A stretch of 64,000 nt of DNA from an uncultured Phascolarctobacterium sp. (GCA_900545025.1 UQXH01000011.1:1-64000), one strand, 5' to 3'; positions 1 through 8,134 are shown, counted from the stretch's first letter. Numbers and translations: made by a program. The notes: a model not told the origin generated them from the letters alone.

Positions 1-1864
1 AGATGCCCTGTCCGTCTTCGCTGTCCCGCAGCTCGCCGAGGCGTTGGCTGAGAGTGCTGTCCTCCTGCCTCCAGGCAACGATAGCTGTAGCCGCCAGGTT
101 CTTCATGGCATACATGGTATCTGTAGTCCTGTCACCACCGGTTATATTGGTTACATAACTATTGCCATCAGCATCAAACATTAAATCTCCGCTGGCTTCC
201 GGAGTGATAAGGCCCTCTTTGATAACTACTTTACCGCTAAGATTTCCGTCTTTAGCATCATAAGATATTTTTTCTGCCAAAGCATTAAGATTTTCTTCCG
301 TCTTTGCAATATCCAGTGTATTGATAGTATTATTGGCTATACCTAAAGTAATATTGGAACCTTGCGTTGCCTGGTTGATTTCAATATCACCAGTATTTAA
401 GACCATAACACCATCAGAAGCTACATCTTCTGCCTGAAAATAAACAGTACCGTCACCGGAATAATTTGTAATATAAACATCATCCTCTGTACTCATATTG
501 ATTATACCTTTATCAATATTGAAGTTATTCACTGTACTTTCACCAAGTACATTCCATCGAGCACTATTAGCTAAATTAAAAGTACCGTTGGCATCATAAA
601 CTCCGCCATTAAGAACAGAATCAGCAGTATTAAGGTTTAAATAAAGTGCTCCGTTACCACTATTATTAACATCCCCATTGATTTCTACTTTATTATTCGT
701 ATCTTTATTGATATTTATATTAGCGTTATCCTGAGCATGAATAGCAGCTACATACGCACCCTCATTATCAGCAGTAGCAGTTATTGTACCACCGGCATAG
801 TTAATTTCACCACTATCCCATCCAACCAGGCCTATTGCTTCAATCCAATTACCAGCATCAGTACTTCCTCCGATAGCTTTGGCAGTAACATCAGAAATAC
901 CTATATCAACAGTACCGCCATTAACAAATATACCTCTGGCAGCCAAAGTACCTTCACCTTCGGCTATGGCAGTTATATTGCCGCCTGTCTTAGTTACTTC
1001 TCCTCCATCATACGCAAATACACCATTGGTATACACAGCGTTTCCGCCAATTCCATGAACTGTGATCGCACCATTTCCAGTAGTAATTTCTGCACCATTT
1101 TCAACATCAATACCATAATTTACATTTTCATAGGTATTCTGGTCATTAGTAATCTGAATATCTATAGAAACATCACCTGTTGTAATGCTATTCCCCGTGT
1201 TAAAAGCCATCATACCAATACCTTGATTATAATTTGAGTTGTTTGATTGAACGTTTCCCTCTAATCTTATACTGCCACTTCCCATAGTAATGTTATTACC
1301 ACTACCATTATCAACATATAACCCATTCAAGTTCATGCCCTTTTCAGCATCAACAGCCTTCAAAGTTATATTCGTATCTCCAAGTAAAATTGTATTACCA
1401 CTACCAGCAGATATATTTGCACCAGTCAAAAATGCTCCTACATAATCAGTTGAATCGCCATAACTTTCGATTGTAATATCGCCACCATAGATACGGTTAA
1501 TAGTTTTATCATTCACTTCACTAGAAATAAGAATACCATTCAGACCACCAGTACCATTCTCTTTAGTGATATTAATATCTAATTTATTATTTATCGTTAT
1601 CTTGTTAACAGTATCTTTATTTATATCCATAATACAAATACCTTGCTTATCATTTGTACTATTGGTAATATTTAGTTGCGAGTCTTCTGAAAAATCATAG
1701 GTAAACTCATTATTGGTGCTTTCTGTTCTATAACTGTCGTAACTGTCACTATCACCTTTAATACTACCATTACTCAGTTCAGCAGCATAAACATTTGTTA
1801 CAGGTGCATACAGTAAAAGACCTAAGATAATGCTGCTAATAAGTTTTTTATTAACTTTCTTCAT
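1..1864 (-). CDS. autotransporter adhesin, 5' part (3' end beyond window)
   Basis: Open in one frame from an ATG at 1864 to the window edge (621 residues visible). Residues 1-27 form a signal peptide (MKKVNKKLIS start, cleavage near VYA-AE). The passenger is a long series of Gly/Asn/Thr-rich rungs such as NTILLGDTNITLKA and NNITMGSGSIRLEG, typical of a right-handed beta-helix. The last visible residues read WRQEDSTLSQRLGELRD, which is the start of the classical autotransporter beta-barrel domain, so only about 250-300 residues should be missing. A ribosome site (AGGTGG) lies 9 bases before the ATG. The gene looks clearly more AT-rich than its neighbours, which suggests transfer or relaxed selection. 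Product is expected on the cell surface; target unknown. Its presence implies an outer membrane. Confidence 0.9.
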   Translation of the reverse strand, partial: MKKVNKKLISSIILGLLLYAPVTNVYAAELSNGSIKGDSDSYDSYRTESTNNEFTYDFSEDSQLNITNSTNDKQGICIMDINKDTVNKITINNKLDINITKENGTGGLNGILISSEVNDKTINRIYGGDITIESYGDSTDYVGAFLTGANISAGSGNTILLGDTNITLKAVDAEKGMNLNGLYVDNGSGNNITMGSGSIRLEGNVQSNNSNYNQGIGMMAFNTGNSITTGDVSIDIQITNDQNTYENVNYGIDVENGAEITTGNGAITVHGIGGNAVYTNGVFAYDGGEVTKTGGNITAIAEGEGTLAARGIFVNGGTVDIGISDVTAKAIGGSTDAGNWIEAIGLVGWDSGEINYAGGTITATADNEGAYVAAIHAQDNANININKDTNNKVEINGDVNNSGNGALYLNLNTADSVLNGGVYDANGTFNLANSARWNVLGESTVNNFNIDKGIINMSTEDDVYITNYSGDGTVYFQAEDVASDGVMVLNTGDIEINQATQGSNITLGIANNTINTLDIAKTEENLNALAEKISYDAKDGNLSGKVVIKEGLITPEASGDLMFDADGNSYVTNITGGDRTTDTMYAMKNLAATAIVAWRQEDSTLSQRLGELRDSEDGQGI

Positions 1865-1903
1865 TACACCCACCACCTAAAAATTTATAATCTAACCGAC
1901 TTC

Positions 1904-1931
1904 ATTATATCATCGTTTCTCCCCCCCGCAA
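1904..1931 (-). promoter_or_regulatory. autotransporter promoter with G7 tract in the -35/-10 spacer
   Basis: On the minus strand a perfect -10 (TATAAT, 1909-1904) lies 16 bases from a weak -35 (TTGCGG, 1931-1926). The spacer begins with a run of G: positions 1927-1921 are seven consecutive G on this strand, two of them counted in the -35. Gain of one G would give 17 bp spacing. Homopolymer tracts placed this way are known to cause phase variation of surface proteins in other genera; here it is inferred. Confidence 0.55.
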
Positions 1932-1933
1932 CC

Positions 1934-1958
1934 GAAAGTGCACTTTGCTTGCACTTTC
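1934..1958. repeat. inverted repeat upstream of the autotransporter promoter
   Basis: Arms GAAAGTGCA (1934-1942) and TGCACTTTC (1950-1958) are perfect complements around a 7-base centre. The repeat sits just upstream of the -35 element of the autotransporter promoter, so it may be an operator. It has no T-run on either side and is a poor terminator. Confidence 0.45.
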
Positions 1959-1999
1959 AGTTCGGGGATGTTAAGGATTTTACACTTTTACCTAAAAAC

Positions 2000-2036
2000 G
2001 AAGGGCAGAAACCAACTGCGCTGGTTTCTGCCCTTC
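2000..2036. terminator. 15-bp hairpin, possible bidirectional terminator
   Basis: Arms at 2000-2014 and 2022-2036 pair perfectly around a 7-base loop. The minus-strand exit has GTTTTT and the plus-strand exit has TTACTTTTT, so the tail is moderate. It is the second hairpin downstream of rsmA and would insulate the autotransporter promoter from read-through. Confidence 0.5.
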
Positions 2037-2226
2037 TTACTTTTTCGCTAATCTTTTGGCAACTGCTGTTACCAGATTATATTCAATTCTGTTTATCGCA
2101 CCTTTTTACTACAGCCAAAACATTTTATGACGAACAGCAATTATCAAAAAATATTTCCCACTGTTAAATAAACAATGAATGTATACATTATCTTGCCTGC
2201 CATAACAGCAATATCAAAATAAAACG

Positions 2227-2270
2227 AAAGGGCTTGCCGTCTGCTACCAACAACAGACGGCAAGCCCTTT
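2227..2270 (-). terminator. terminator of the yabE-rnmV-rsmA operon
   Basis: A perfect 17-bp stem (2227-2243 with 2254-2270) and a 10-base loop lie 46 bases after the rsmA stop. On the minus strand the stem is followed by CGTTTTATTTTG. Confidence 0.8.
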
Positions 2271-2315
2271 CAGCTTCTTGTACATATTCAATTTAGAAAT
2301 ACTATCGTAATAAGC

Positions 2316-3170
2316 CTATTTTACAACATCGGCAAAAGTATTAGTCAAGGCGGCAAAATCTTCCAACGTCAAAGTTTCGCCGCGTCTTTTGCCGTCGATA
2401 CCTGCCAGTTCCAGCCATTTAGCGCACTGCTCACTGCTGATGCCCATATTCTTCAAGGCATTGTTCAGCATTTTGCGGCGCATGGAAAAAGCTGCTTTCA
2501 CTACCCGGAAAAACAGCGCTTCATCGCATACCTGTACAGGAAGCTGCTTTCTGCGCCTGCAGACGATAACGGCAGAATCCACTGCCGGCGCCGGTATAAA
2601 GGAAGTCGGCGGTACGATAAAAGCGATTTCAGGCTCCGTAAAATACTGGATAGCCACAGAAAGCGCACCGTATTCGCGTCCGCCCGGCTGCGCTGCCATA
2701 CGCTCGGCAACTTCTTTCTGCACCATGGCTACCAGTCTTTCCATGGGCAGGCGTTTTTCCAGCAGCGCGAAAATAATCGGCGTAGTAATATAATAGGGCA
2801 GATTAGCGCAAACCTTGAAGTTTTCTGCGCCAACCTCCTGCATAATATCAACTTTCAAGATATCGCCGTTGACGATACGCACATTGTCATAACCTTCCAG
2901 GGTTACATCCAGCACCGGCAGCAGCCTTTTATCCAGCTCTACCGCCACTACATCGGCGCCGCTTTCTGCCAGTCCCTGGGTCAAGGTGCCGATACCGGGG
3001 CCAACTTCCAGTACCTTATCTGCCGGTGTCAGCTCTGCCGCTTCCACAATGCGGCGTACAATATCCTCATCAATCAGGAAATTCTGTCCCAGCTTTTTAT
3101 CCGCCCGCAGTTTAAAACGATGCAGGATGTGATTAGTTACCTGGGGAGATGCAATTACAGGCTTCTTCAT
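2316..3170 (-). CDS. rsmA: 16S rRNA dimethyladenosine transferase RsmA (KsgA)
   Basis: 284 residues, the usual length. The enzyme uses S-adenosylmethionine to dimethylate the two adjacent adenines near the 3' end of 16S rRNA during small-subunit assembly. Visible motifs: LGQNFLID at 27-34, the SAM-binding VLEVGPGIGTLT at 53-64, and the catalytic NLPYY near residue 124. Starts at an ATG 8 bases after the rnmV stop, last gene of a yabE-like, rnmV, rsmA operon, a well-known Firmicute order. A terminator follows. Lack of this protein is classically linked to kasugamycin resistance. Confidence 0.97.
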   Translation of the reverse strand: MKKPVIASPQVTNHILHRFKLRADKKLGQNFLIDEDIVRRIVEAAELTPADKVLEVGPGIGTLTQGLAESGADVVAVELDKRLLPVLDVTLEGYDNVRIVNGDILKVDIMQEVGAENFKVCANLPYYITTPIIFALLEKRLPMERLVAMVQKEVAERMAAQPGGREYGALSVAIQYFTEPEIAFIVPPTSFIPAPAVDSAVIVCRRRKQLPVQVCDEALFFRVVKAAFSMRRKMLNNALKNMGISSEQCAKWLELAGIDGKRRGETLTLEDFAALTNTFADVVK

Positions 3171-3178
3171 AAAACAGC

Positions 3179-3715
3179 TTATGCTCCTATCCTGGCTACG
3201 GCCGCATCAAATTCTTCGCGGGTAATACCGTAGCTGTTCAGTCTTTGTAAAAATTGCTTGGCATTGCCATAGCCTATACCCAGTTCAGCTCCCAGCTTAG
3301 CGCGCCTTTCTGCCGCTTCGCCGGAGCCGCTGAGTCCGCAGGCGAACATATCCTGCATGGAAAATACTGCTGCAGGCTCAAATTCATGGCGACGCACCTT
3401 GGCGAGCGCTTTAAAAATAGCCTGGGGCTGCGCCTGTTCTACGCCCACGTCGTTATTAGCCGTAGCGTCTATCTTAGGTATAAAGGCCTGTCCGGCATCA
3501 GGAAATCTTTCCGTCAGATAGCGGCGGATGCGCTCACCGGCACCGTCAGGATCGGTCAGAATAATGATGCCGCGTTTTTCATAAGCGGCGGCAATCTTCT
3601 CTAAAGTATAGGGCGACAGCGTAAAGCCGCCCGTTTCTATGGTTTCCGCGTCCAGCGCTTTCTTGATGGCCACGGTATCCATCTTACCTTCTACAACAAG
3701 AACTTCTTTCAGCAA
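3179..3715 (-). CDS. rnmV: ribonuclease M5 (5S rRNA maturation), TTG start
   Basis: RNase M5 trims 5S rRNA precursor. A Toprim domain occupies the N-terminal half: KEVLVVEGKMD near residues 3-13 carries the acidic Mg-binding glutamate, and LTDPDGAGERIR near 59-70 the DxD-type motif. I place the start at TTG 3715 (178 residues) because GAGGTG lies 5 bases upstream and the protein then begins like the family (MLKEVLVVEG). Longer reading back to 3766 would run into the stop region of the preceding gene and has no ribosome site. Lies between the yabE-like gene and rsmA with an 8-base gap on each side. Confidence 0.92.
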   Translation of the reverse strand: MLKEVLVVEGKMDTVAIKKALDAETIETGGFTLSPYTLEKIAAAYEKRGIIILTDPDGAGERIRRYLTERFPDAGQAFIPKIDATANNDVGVEQAQPQAIFKALAKVRRHEFEPAAVFSMQDMFACGLSGSGEAAERRAKLGAELGIGYGNAKQFLQRLNSYGITREEFDAAVARIGA

Positions 3716-3723
3716 AGTACACC

Positions 3724-4707
3724 TCAGTCTGCTAAAATATAAATTTCTATATCGCGGCGTCCCCACTGGATAGCTTTGTGCCAGTCATTCATAAAGACGT
3801 CGATTTTATTGCCCACAATGGAGCCCCCTGTATCACCGGCCATGGCGATACCATAACCGGGAATATACATCTTGGTATAATAGGGTATCACCCTGGGGTC
3901 GACGGCAACGATGCCTTCATAGGGAACAAGGCCGATAGAGGTCATCCCGCTGCCGCTGCCGCAGTTTATCGTATAGGCAGAAGCCTCCACATACATCTTC
4001 TTGGTATAGCGTTTATAGCCTTCCGGTGTCTTGACGCTCATAGCCATACCCTTTTTAACCACTTTCTTTTCCGGCACCACGAGCAGCTCGCGTCCCAGTT
4101 CCTGGGTTACCGCGCTGCCATCCCTGTCCTTGCTCACCTTGGAAATAACCTTGGCTTTGCCGGGACGTCCTTCCGACTGCACCAGGCTGCTGCCAAAAGC
4201 CATGTTCATGTCTTCTACATATTCTACCGGCGCTTCCTCCGGCGCTTCACTGAACACAAACTTTTCATTGCGGCCCAGAACATAGACCTTCATATCTTCT
4301 TTTAATTCAGTGGCAGGATCAGGATAAACCCTGCTCTTTCTGGCGCTGATACCAAGGCTTTTCAAAGCCTCGCCTACAGTCGCCTTACTGCTGCGATAAA
4401 CTGTTTCCTCATTATTTTGGATAACAACAAAGCTTTTTGCCCTAAGTACTTCGATAACGCTGCCGTCCTGCACGTTACGGTTAGCTCCCAGAAGACGCCA
4501 GCCGTCGCCCTGTTCCATAGGTACGCCGGCTTCTTTGATGATATGCTCGGGATTATCCGTATTGGTGCGGATAACCTTTTCCTGCCCGTCGTACCTGACA
4601 GTAACGTGCCTGATAATATCAAAACCGGTCAGAAAAGGAAAGGCCGTAAGCAATACGATGAGTACTGCCAGACAGTGCCTGGACAGCTGCTGTATATTTT
4701 TAAACAT
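3724..4707 (-). CDS. YabE-like cell-wall protein: DUF348, G5-like and 3D domains
   Basis: 327 residues. One N-terminal membrane segment or uncleaved signal (about residues 12-30) is followed by two DUF348 repeats (about 33-85 and 90-145; the second begins RAKSFVVIQNNEE), a degenerate G5-like stretch (about 175-225), and a C-terminal 3D domain from about 232 (YVEASAYTINCGSGSG) with the conserved aspartates in VDPRV, GDTGG and IDVFMNDW. The 3D domain is related to lytic transglycosylases such as MltA and Rpf-like enzymes, so a peptidoglycan-active role at the envelope is inferred. First gene of the operon with rnmV and rsmA, with its own promoter upstream. Confidence 0.88.
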   Translation of the reverse strand: MFKNIQQLSRHCLAVLIVLLTAFPFLTGFDIIRHVTVRYDGQEKVIRTNTDNPEHIIKEAGVPMEQGDGWRLLGANRNVQDGSVIEVLRAKSFVVIQNNEETVYRSSKATVGEALKSLGISARKSRVYPDPATELKEDMKVYVLGRNEKFVFSEAPEEAPVEYVEDMNMAFGSSLVQSEGRPGKAKVISKVSKDRDGSAVTQELGRELLVVPEKKVVKKGMAMSVKTPEGYKRYTKKMYVEASAYTINCGSGSGMTSIGLVPYEGIVAVDPRVIPYYTKMYIPGYGIAMAGDTGGSIVGNKIDVFMNDWHKAIQWGRRDIEIYILAD

Positions 4708-4732
4708 AAAAAACCTCCTTATCGGCTATAAC

Positions 4733-4762
4733 ATTTTAACATAAATAAAATGTCATAGTCAA
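4733..4762 (-). promoter_or_regulatory. promoter of the yabE-rnmV-rsmA operon
   Basis: Minus strand -35 TTGACT (4762-4757), 18-base spacer, -10 TAAAAT (4738-4733), 26 bases before the ATG; AAGGAGG precedes the start. Confidence 0.65.
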
Positions 4763-4907
4763 ATGGACCACTCTTCATACTCTAAGCACTGGCCTGAACG
4801 GAGAGGTTTTCCAGCGTTTTATCCCCTATATTTATATAAATATTTTCTGTATAAACAGTAATTTTCACCTTTATAGAACCGGCTAATTTAATCTAAAAAG
4901 TAAAAAA

Positions 4908-4940
4908 CAGGCAGTGCACAGTAATCTGTGACACTGCCTG
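4908..4940 (-). terminator. terminator of the pantothenate operon
   Basis: Arms CAGGCAGTG (4908-4916) and CACTGCCTG (4932-4940), with an inner CACA/TGTG pairing, are followed on the minus strand by TTTTTTACTTTTT. It ends 16 bases after the panD stop. Confidence 0.85.
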
Positions 4941-4955
4941 CATAAGCCAGACACA

Positions 4956-5339
4956 TCAGCCTATTTCACGTTCTTTTTCCGTACCGCGTACATTTACCGG
5001 CCTGTTCTTTTCGTCCACCATGACTACTTTGGGCACATAGTTTTTCGCTTCTTCTTCCGTCATCATACTGTAAGCAATGATGATAACAGTATCACCGACA
5101 ACTACTTTACGGGCTGCCGCACCGTTCAGACAGATAACGCCGCTGCCGCGTTCACCGGCAATAACATAGGTTTCCAGACGGTTGCCGTTATTATTGTCCA
5201 CAATCTGCACTCTTTCGCCAGGCAGGATGCCGGACAATTCCAGCAATTCGGAATCAATGGTGATGCTGCCCATATATTCAAGATTAGCCTCGGTTACGGT
5301 AGCGCGATGGATTTTTCCGTGAAACATATTATAAAGCAT
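4956..5339 (-). CDS. panD: aspartate 1-decarboxylase PanD
   Basis: 127 residues. Pyruvoyl-dependent enzyme that makes beta-alanine for pantothenate. The self-cleavage site Gly24-Ser25 is visible in EYMGSITID, and HGKIHRATVTEANL precedes it as in the family. The ATG overlaps the panC stop by one base (TAATG), so translation is coupled. Last gene of the operon with the DUF2520 gene, panB and panC; terminator follows directly. Confidence 0.97.
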   Translation of the reverse strand: MLYNMFHGKIHRATVTEANLEYMGSITIDSELLELSGILPGERVQIVDNNNGNRLETYVIAGERGSGVICLNGAAARKVVVGDTVIIIAYSMMTEEEAKNYVPKVVMVDEKNRPVNVRGTEKEREIG

Positions 5340-6193
5340 TATTTTTCCTCCAAAATTACATTATCTATTAAACGAGTAGTACCAAATTTAACCGCTACTG
5401 CCAGCAGGCTGCTGCCGATCAGCGGACCGTCGACAGGCTGCAGCTCCGGCAGACGGTAGATTTCTACATAATCAATGTCGCTCATAGGCTCGGCGACAAT
5501 TTCCGCGCGTACAACTTCTGTCAGCACGGCAGCATCTCTTTCACCTGCAGCAAAGCGTTCCTGCGCTTTTTTCAGACTGCGGCTCAGTACCAGGGCTGCC
5601 TCATGTTCGCTGGCGCTCAAATAAGTATTGCGCGAGCTTTTAGCAAGGCCATCAGCTTCACGTACAATAGGCATAATACGCAGCTGCAGGTTAAAGAATA
5701 AATCCTTGACCATGCGTTTCAGCACTTCTACCTGCTGAGCATCCTTTTGTCCGAAATAAGCTCTGTCCGGCTGCGCCAGATTAAAGAGCTTGCTGACAAC
5801 GGTAGTCACGCCGCGGAAATGAATGGGGCGGCTGCGTCCGCACAGCACCTTGGTCACATTGCCGGTTACTTCTACCCAGGTCATGTCTTCGCTGGGATAC
5901 ATTTCTTTAGCAGAAGGAGCAAAGACAATATCCGCCCCCATGCTTTCTGCCAGCTTGCAGTCTGCATCCAAAGTACGCGGGTAAGCTTCCAGGTCTTCGT
6001 TAGGGCCAAATTGAGTAGGATTAACAAAGACGCTGACTACGACGAAATCGTTTTCCATATTGGCAGCCTTGATGAGGGAAGCATGCCCTTCATGCAGCGC
6101 GCCCATGGTGGGCACCAGGCCTATAGTCTTGCCGGCCAGTTTGGCAGCGGCAACTTCTTCACGTAATTCTGCAACAGTCTTTACAAGTTTCAT
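5339..6193 (-). CDS. panC: pantothenate synthetase PanC
   Basis: 284 residues. Joins pantoate and beta-alanine with ATP. The nucleotide-binding PTMGALHEGHASLI (about residues 28-41), FVNPTQFGPNEDLEAYPR (about 57-74), and YFGQKDAQQ (about 149-157) are typical. Operon position between panB and panD, so all three pantothenate-branch enzymes except ketopantoate reductase are together. Confidence 0.97.
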   Translation of the reverse strand: MKLVKTVAELREEVAAAKLAGKTIGLVPTMGALHEGHASLIKAANMENDFVVVSVFVNPTQFGPNEDLEAYPRTLDADCKLAESMGADIVFAPSAKEMYPSEDMTWVEVTGNVTKVLCGRSRPIHFRGVTTVVSKLFNLAQPDRAYFGQKDAQQVEVLKRMVKDLFFNLQLRIMPIVREADGLAKSSRNTYLSASEHEAALVLSRSLKKAQERFAAGERDAAVLTEVVRAEIVAEPMSDIDYVEIYRLPELQPVDGPLIGSSLLAVAVKFGTTRLIDNVILEEK

Positions 6194-6217
6194 TTCTGCA
6201 ACAGCCTTTCTCTTTAC

Positions 6218-7057
6218 TTAATATAATTTTTCCAGTACACTGTCATCTATTTTAAAGGTATGCTCCGCAGCCGGGAAGGTGCGGGCTTTAACATCGGCAA
6301 TATACTGTTTTACTGCTTCAACAGTGGTTGTATGCAGATCAGCATATTTCCTGACGAATTTAGGACAGAAGCCGTCGGTAACCCCCAGCAGGTCGTTGCA
6401 TACCAGTACCTGTCCGTCGCAGCCGCTGCCGGCACCGATGCCGATAGTAGCCGCCACCTTCAGTTCGGCGGTAATCTTTGCCGCCAGTGCCGCCGGTACG
6501 CATTCCAGCACGATAGCAAAGGCTCCTGCCGCTTCCAGTGCTTTAGCATCGTCGATAATCTTCTGTGCAGCGGCAATATCTTTCCCCTGCACTTTAAAGC
6601 CGCCCAACTGGTTTACCGACTGCGGCGTCAGGCCAAGATGTCCGACAACGGGAATACCCGCAGCCGTCAGCTTTTCTACCAGTTGGCAGACCTCGCTGCC
6701 GCCCTCAAGCTTAACGGCGGTACAGCCGGTCTCTTTTAAAAAACGGGCCGCATTATACATACCATCAACAATACTTGCCTGGTAGCTCATAAAGGGCATA
6801 TCGCCGACTACCAGGGCACGGCTGTTGCCGCGCATAACTGCTTTAGTGTGGTGCAGCATTTCTTCCATAGTGACCGGCACAGTGGAGTTATAACCCAGAA
6901 TAACATTTCCCAGAGAATCACCTACCAGGATCATATCCACGCCGGCTTCGTTAACATTTCTGGACATAGCCACATCATAGGCGGTAATCATGGTGATGGG
7001 CTCGCCCTTCTGCTTCATTTCCTTAATAGTAGCCGTAGTAACTGTCTTAACTGTCAT
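6218..7057 (-). CDS. panB: ketopantoate hydroxymethyltransferase PanB
   Basis: 279 residues. Transfers a hydroxymethyl group from methylenetetrahydrofolate to ketoisovalerate. Motifs ITAYDVAMSRNVNEAGVD, LVGDSLGNVILGY (Mg-binding Asp), and GHLGLTPQSVNQLGG are visible in order. GGAGGT lies 9 bases before the ATG; the start lies 11 bases inside the 3' end of the DUF2520 gene, so the two are probably co-translated. Confidence 0.97.
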   Translation of the reverse strand: MTVKTVTTATIKEMKQKGEPITMITAYDVAMSRNVNEAGVDMILVGDSLGNVILGYNSTVPVTMEEMLHHTKAVMRGNSRALVVGDMPFMSYQASIVDGMYNAARFLKETGCTAVKLEGGSEVCQLVEKLTAAGIPVVGHLGLTPQSVNQLGGFKVQGKDIAAAQKIIDDAKALEAAGAFAIVLECVPAALAAKITAELKVAATIGIGAGSGCDGQVLVCNDLLGVTDGFCPKFVRKYADLHTTTVEAVKQYIADVKARTFPAAEHTFKIDDSVLEKLY

Positions 7058-7916
7058 GTCTTTCTACCTCCGGATGCTCCAGCAGCCTTACCAGCTGCCG
7101 TGCAGTCTCACTGTCAATAGTACCGTTGGCTGAAGCGAGTCGGACTGCTTCCAGTCCCAGAGAGCAGTAGGCAGGAATAAACTCCTGCGGCAGCACTGCT
7201 AAATGACCGCTTACAGTAGCGTGGTCACCACGGGCAATAGGCCCCGTCAAAGCGCTGCCTGCCGAAACAGCCTGCTGCAGGTTGGCCGCCGTACCCTTAA
7301 ACAGCGGCAGCAGCCCCTGCCAGGCTGCCTCATCGCTGCCTACCCAGCGTGCCAGCAGCTGTTGTCCGATGGCGGCGGCAGCTACCACGTAATTGGAACA
7401 GAAACAGGCAGCCGCGTGATATAGCCGTCTGTCCTGCGCCGGTACATGAAAAGGTATGCCGCCCAGCAGCGTTACTATTTCCTTGGCTGCCGCAGCAGCC
7501 TCTGCATCACCATCCACAGCCATATAAACGCCGCGCAGTTCTGTAGCCGCACTGACAAAGCTCTGCAGCGGATGACAGCTGCCGACAAAGGCTCCCTGCT
7601 CTTTGAGCGGCTGCAATACTTCCGTTCCCAGTGAGCCGCTGCAATGCAGGAAGATTTTACCGCGTAAAGCTTCTGCTCCAGCGGCAGCTAATTGCTGCGC
7701 TACCGGCTGTATCAATCTGTCCGGCACGGTAAGCAGCAGAACATCTGCCTGCTGCACCAGTTTTTCGTTAGTCAGCGGCTCTGTGCCAAAGCGTTTTGCC
7801 AGCAGCATGCTTTTCTCTGCATGACCTGCCGTTATTCCCTGCAGGATGCCTGCCTGCTGAAAATACTGCGCCAGGCAGCAGCCAACTTTACCACCGCCGA
7901 TGATGCCTGCTTTCAT
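7047..7916 (-). CDS. Rossmann-fold and DUF2520 domain protein of the pantothenate operon
   Basis: 289 residues from an ATG at 7916, chosen because AAAGGAG is 7 bases upstream and the protein then starts MKAGIIGGGKVGC, a clean NAD(P)-binding GxGxxG fold. The C-terminal DUF2520 half (from about residue 125, GSCHPLQSFVSAA, and ACFCSNYVVAAAA near 190) resembles the helical domain of ketopantoate reductase and pyrroline-5-carboxylate reductase folds. First gene of the operon with panB, panC and panD, and no panE is seen. A role in reducing ketopantoate is therefore a reasonable inference but not shown. Family function is not established to my knowledge. Confidence 0.85.
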   Translation of the reverse strand: MKAGIIGGGKVGCCLAQYFQQAGILQGITAGHAEKSMLLAKRFGTEPLTNEKLVQQADVLLLTVPDRLIQPVAQQLAAAGAEALRGKIFLHCSGSLGTEVLQPLKEQGAFVGSCHPLQSFVSAATELRGVYMAVDGDAEAAAAAKEIVTLLGGIPFHVPAQDRRLYHAAACFCSNYVVAAAAIGQQLLARWVGSDEAAWQGLLPLFKGTAANLQQAVSAGSALTGPIARGDHATVSGHLAVLPQEFIPAYCSLGLEAVRLASANGTIDSETARQLVRLLEHPEVERHDS

Positions 7917-8100
7917 TTGCTCTCCTTTCCGCCGGAACAATAAAAAAGCGCATTCCGACACGGAATGCGCATAAAGATTCTTATTGCGTCTCGTCCCGGT
8001 CTGATTAAGATCCAAGCGATTATTGACAAATTCTGTATCGTAAAACCCGGCCTGCCTGATACATTTCCCTGCGGGATAATGCTCAAAGCCAAATTTTACG
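7917..8100 (-). promoter_or_regulatory. long 5' leader of the pantothenate operon, candidate attenuator
   Basis: About 180 bases separate the promoter from the first gene. Two mutually exclusive helices can be drawn: 8039-8045 with 8094-8100, and 8034-8039 with 8058-8063, which cross each other. They precede the terminator at 7942-7970. A 14-codon frame (8064-8020) lies in the leader but its ribosome site is too close to the ATG. A riboswitch or attenuator is inferred from layout; I cannot match it to a known RNA class by eye. Confidence 0.5.
7942..7970 (-). terminator. intrinsic terminator in the pantothenate operon leader
   Basis: A perfect 10-bp stem (7948-7957 with 7961-7970) and 3-base loop, followed on the minus strand by TTTTTTATTG. 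It lies between the operon promoter and the first ribosome site, so it must be read through or controlled for the operon to be expressed. Confidence 0.75.
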
Positions 8101-8105
8101 CTATC

Positions 8106-8134
8106 ATAATAGCATATAAATACCTGCTTGACAA
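8106..8134 (-). promoter_or_regulatory. promoter of the pantothenate operon
   Basis: Minus strand -35 TTGTCA (8134-8129), 17-base spacer, -10 TATTAT (8111-8106). The start point should be near 8100, giving a leader of about 180 bases. Confidence 0.75.

Larger units (their letters stand above)
1865..2315. other. intergenic region between autotransporter and rsmA
   Basis: About 450 bases without a convincing gene. It holds the autotransporter promoter, an inverted repeat and two strong hairpins, annotated separately. A 72-codon plus-strand frame (1949-2167) crosses two of these hairpins, has no ribosome site, and is not accepted. Confidence 0.7.

Noticed and set aside
737..1237. 166-codon plus-strand frame inside the autotransporter
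   Set aside because: Ser/Thr/Ile-rich antisense shadow of the passenger repeats.
1949..2167. 72-codon plus-strand frame between the autotransporter and rsmA
   Set aside because: It crosses two long inverted repeats, has no ribosome site, and its protein looks random.
7917..8015. N-terminal extension of the DUF2520 protein
   Set aside because: It would read through the leader terminator hairpin; ATG 7916 has a good ribosome site and a clean Rossmann start.
8020..8064. 14-codon leader peptide in the pantothenate leader
   Set aside because: The only ribosome-like sequence is too close to the ATG, and the peptide has no run of relevant amino acids.
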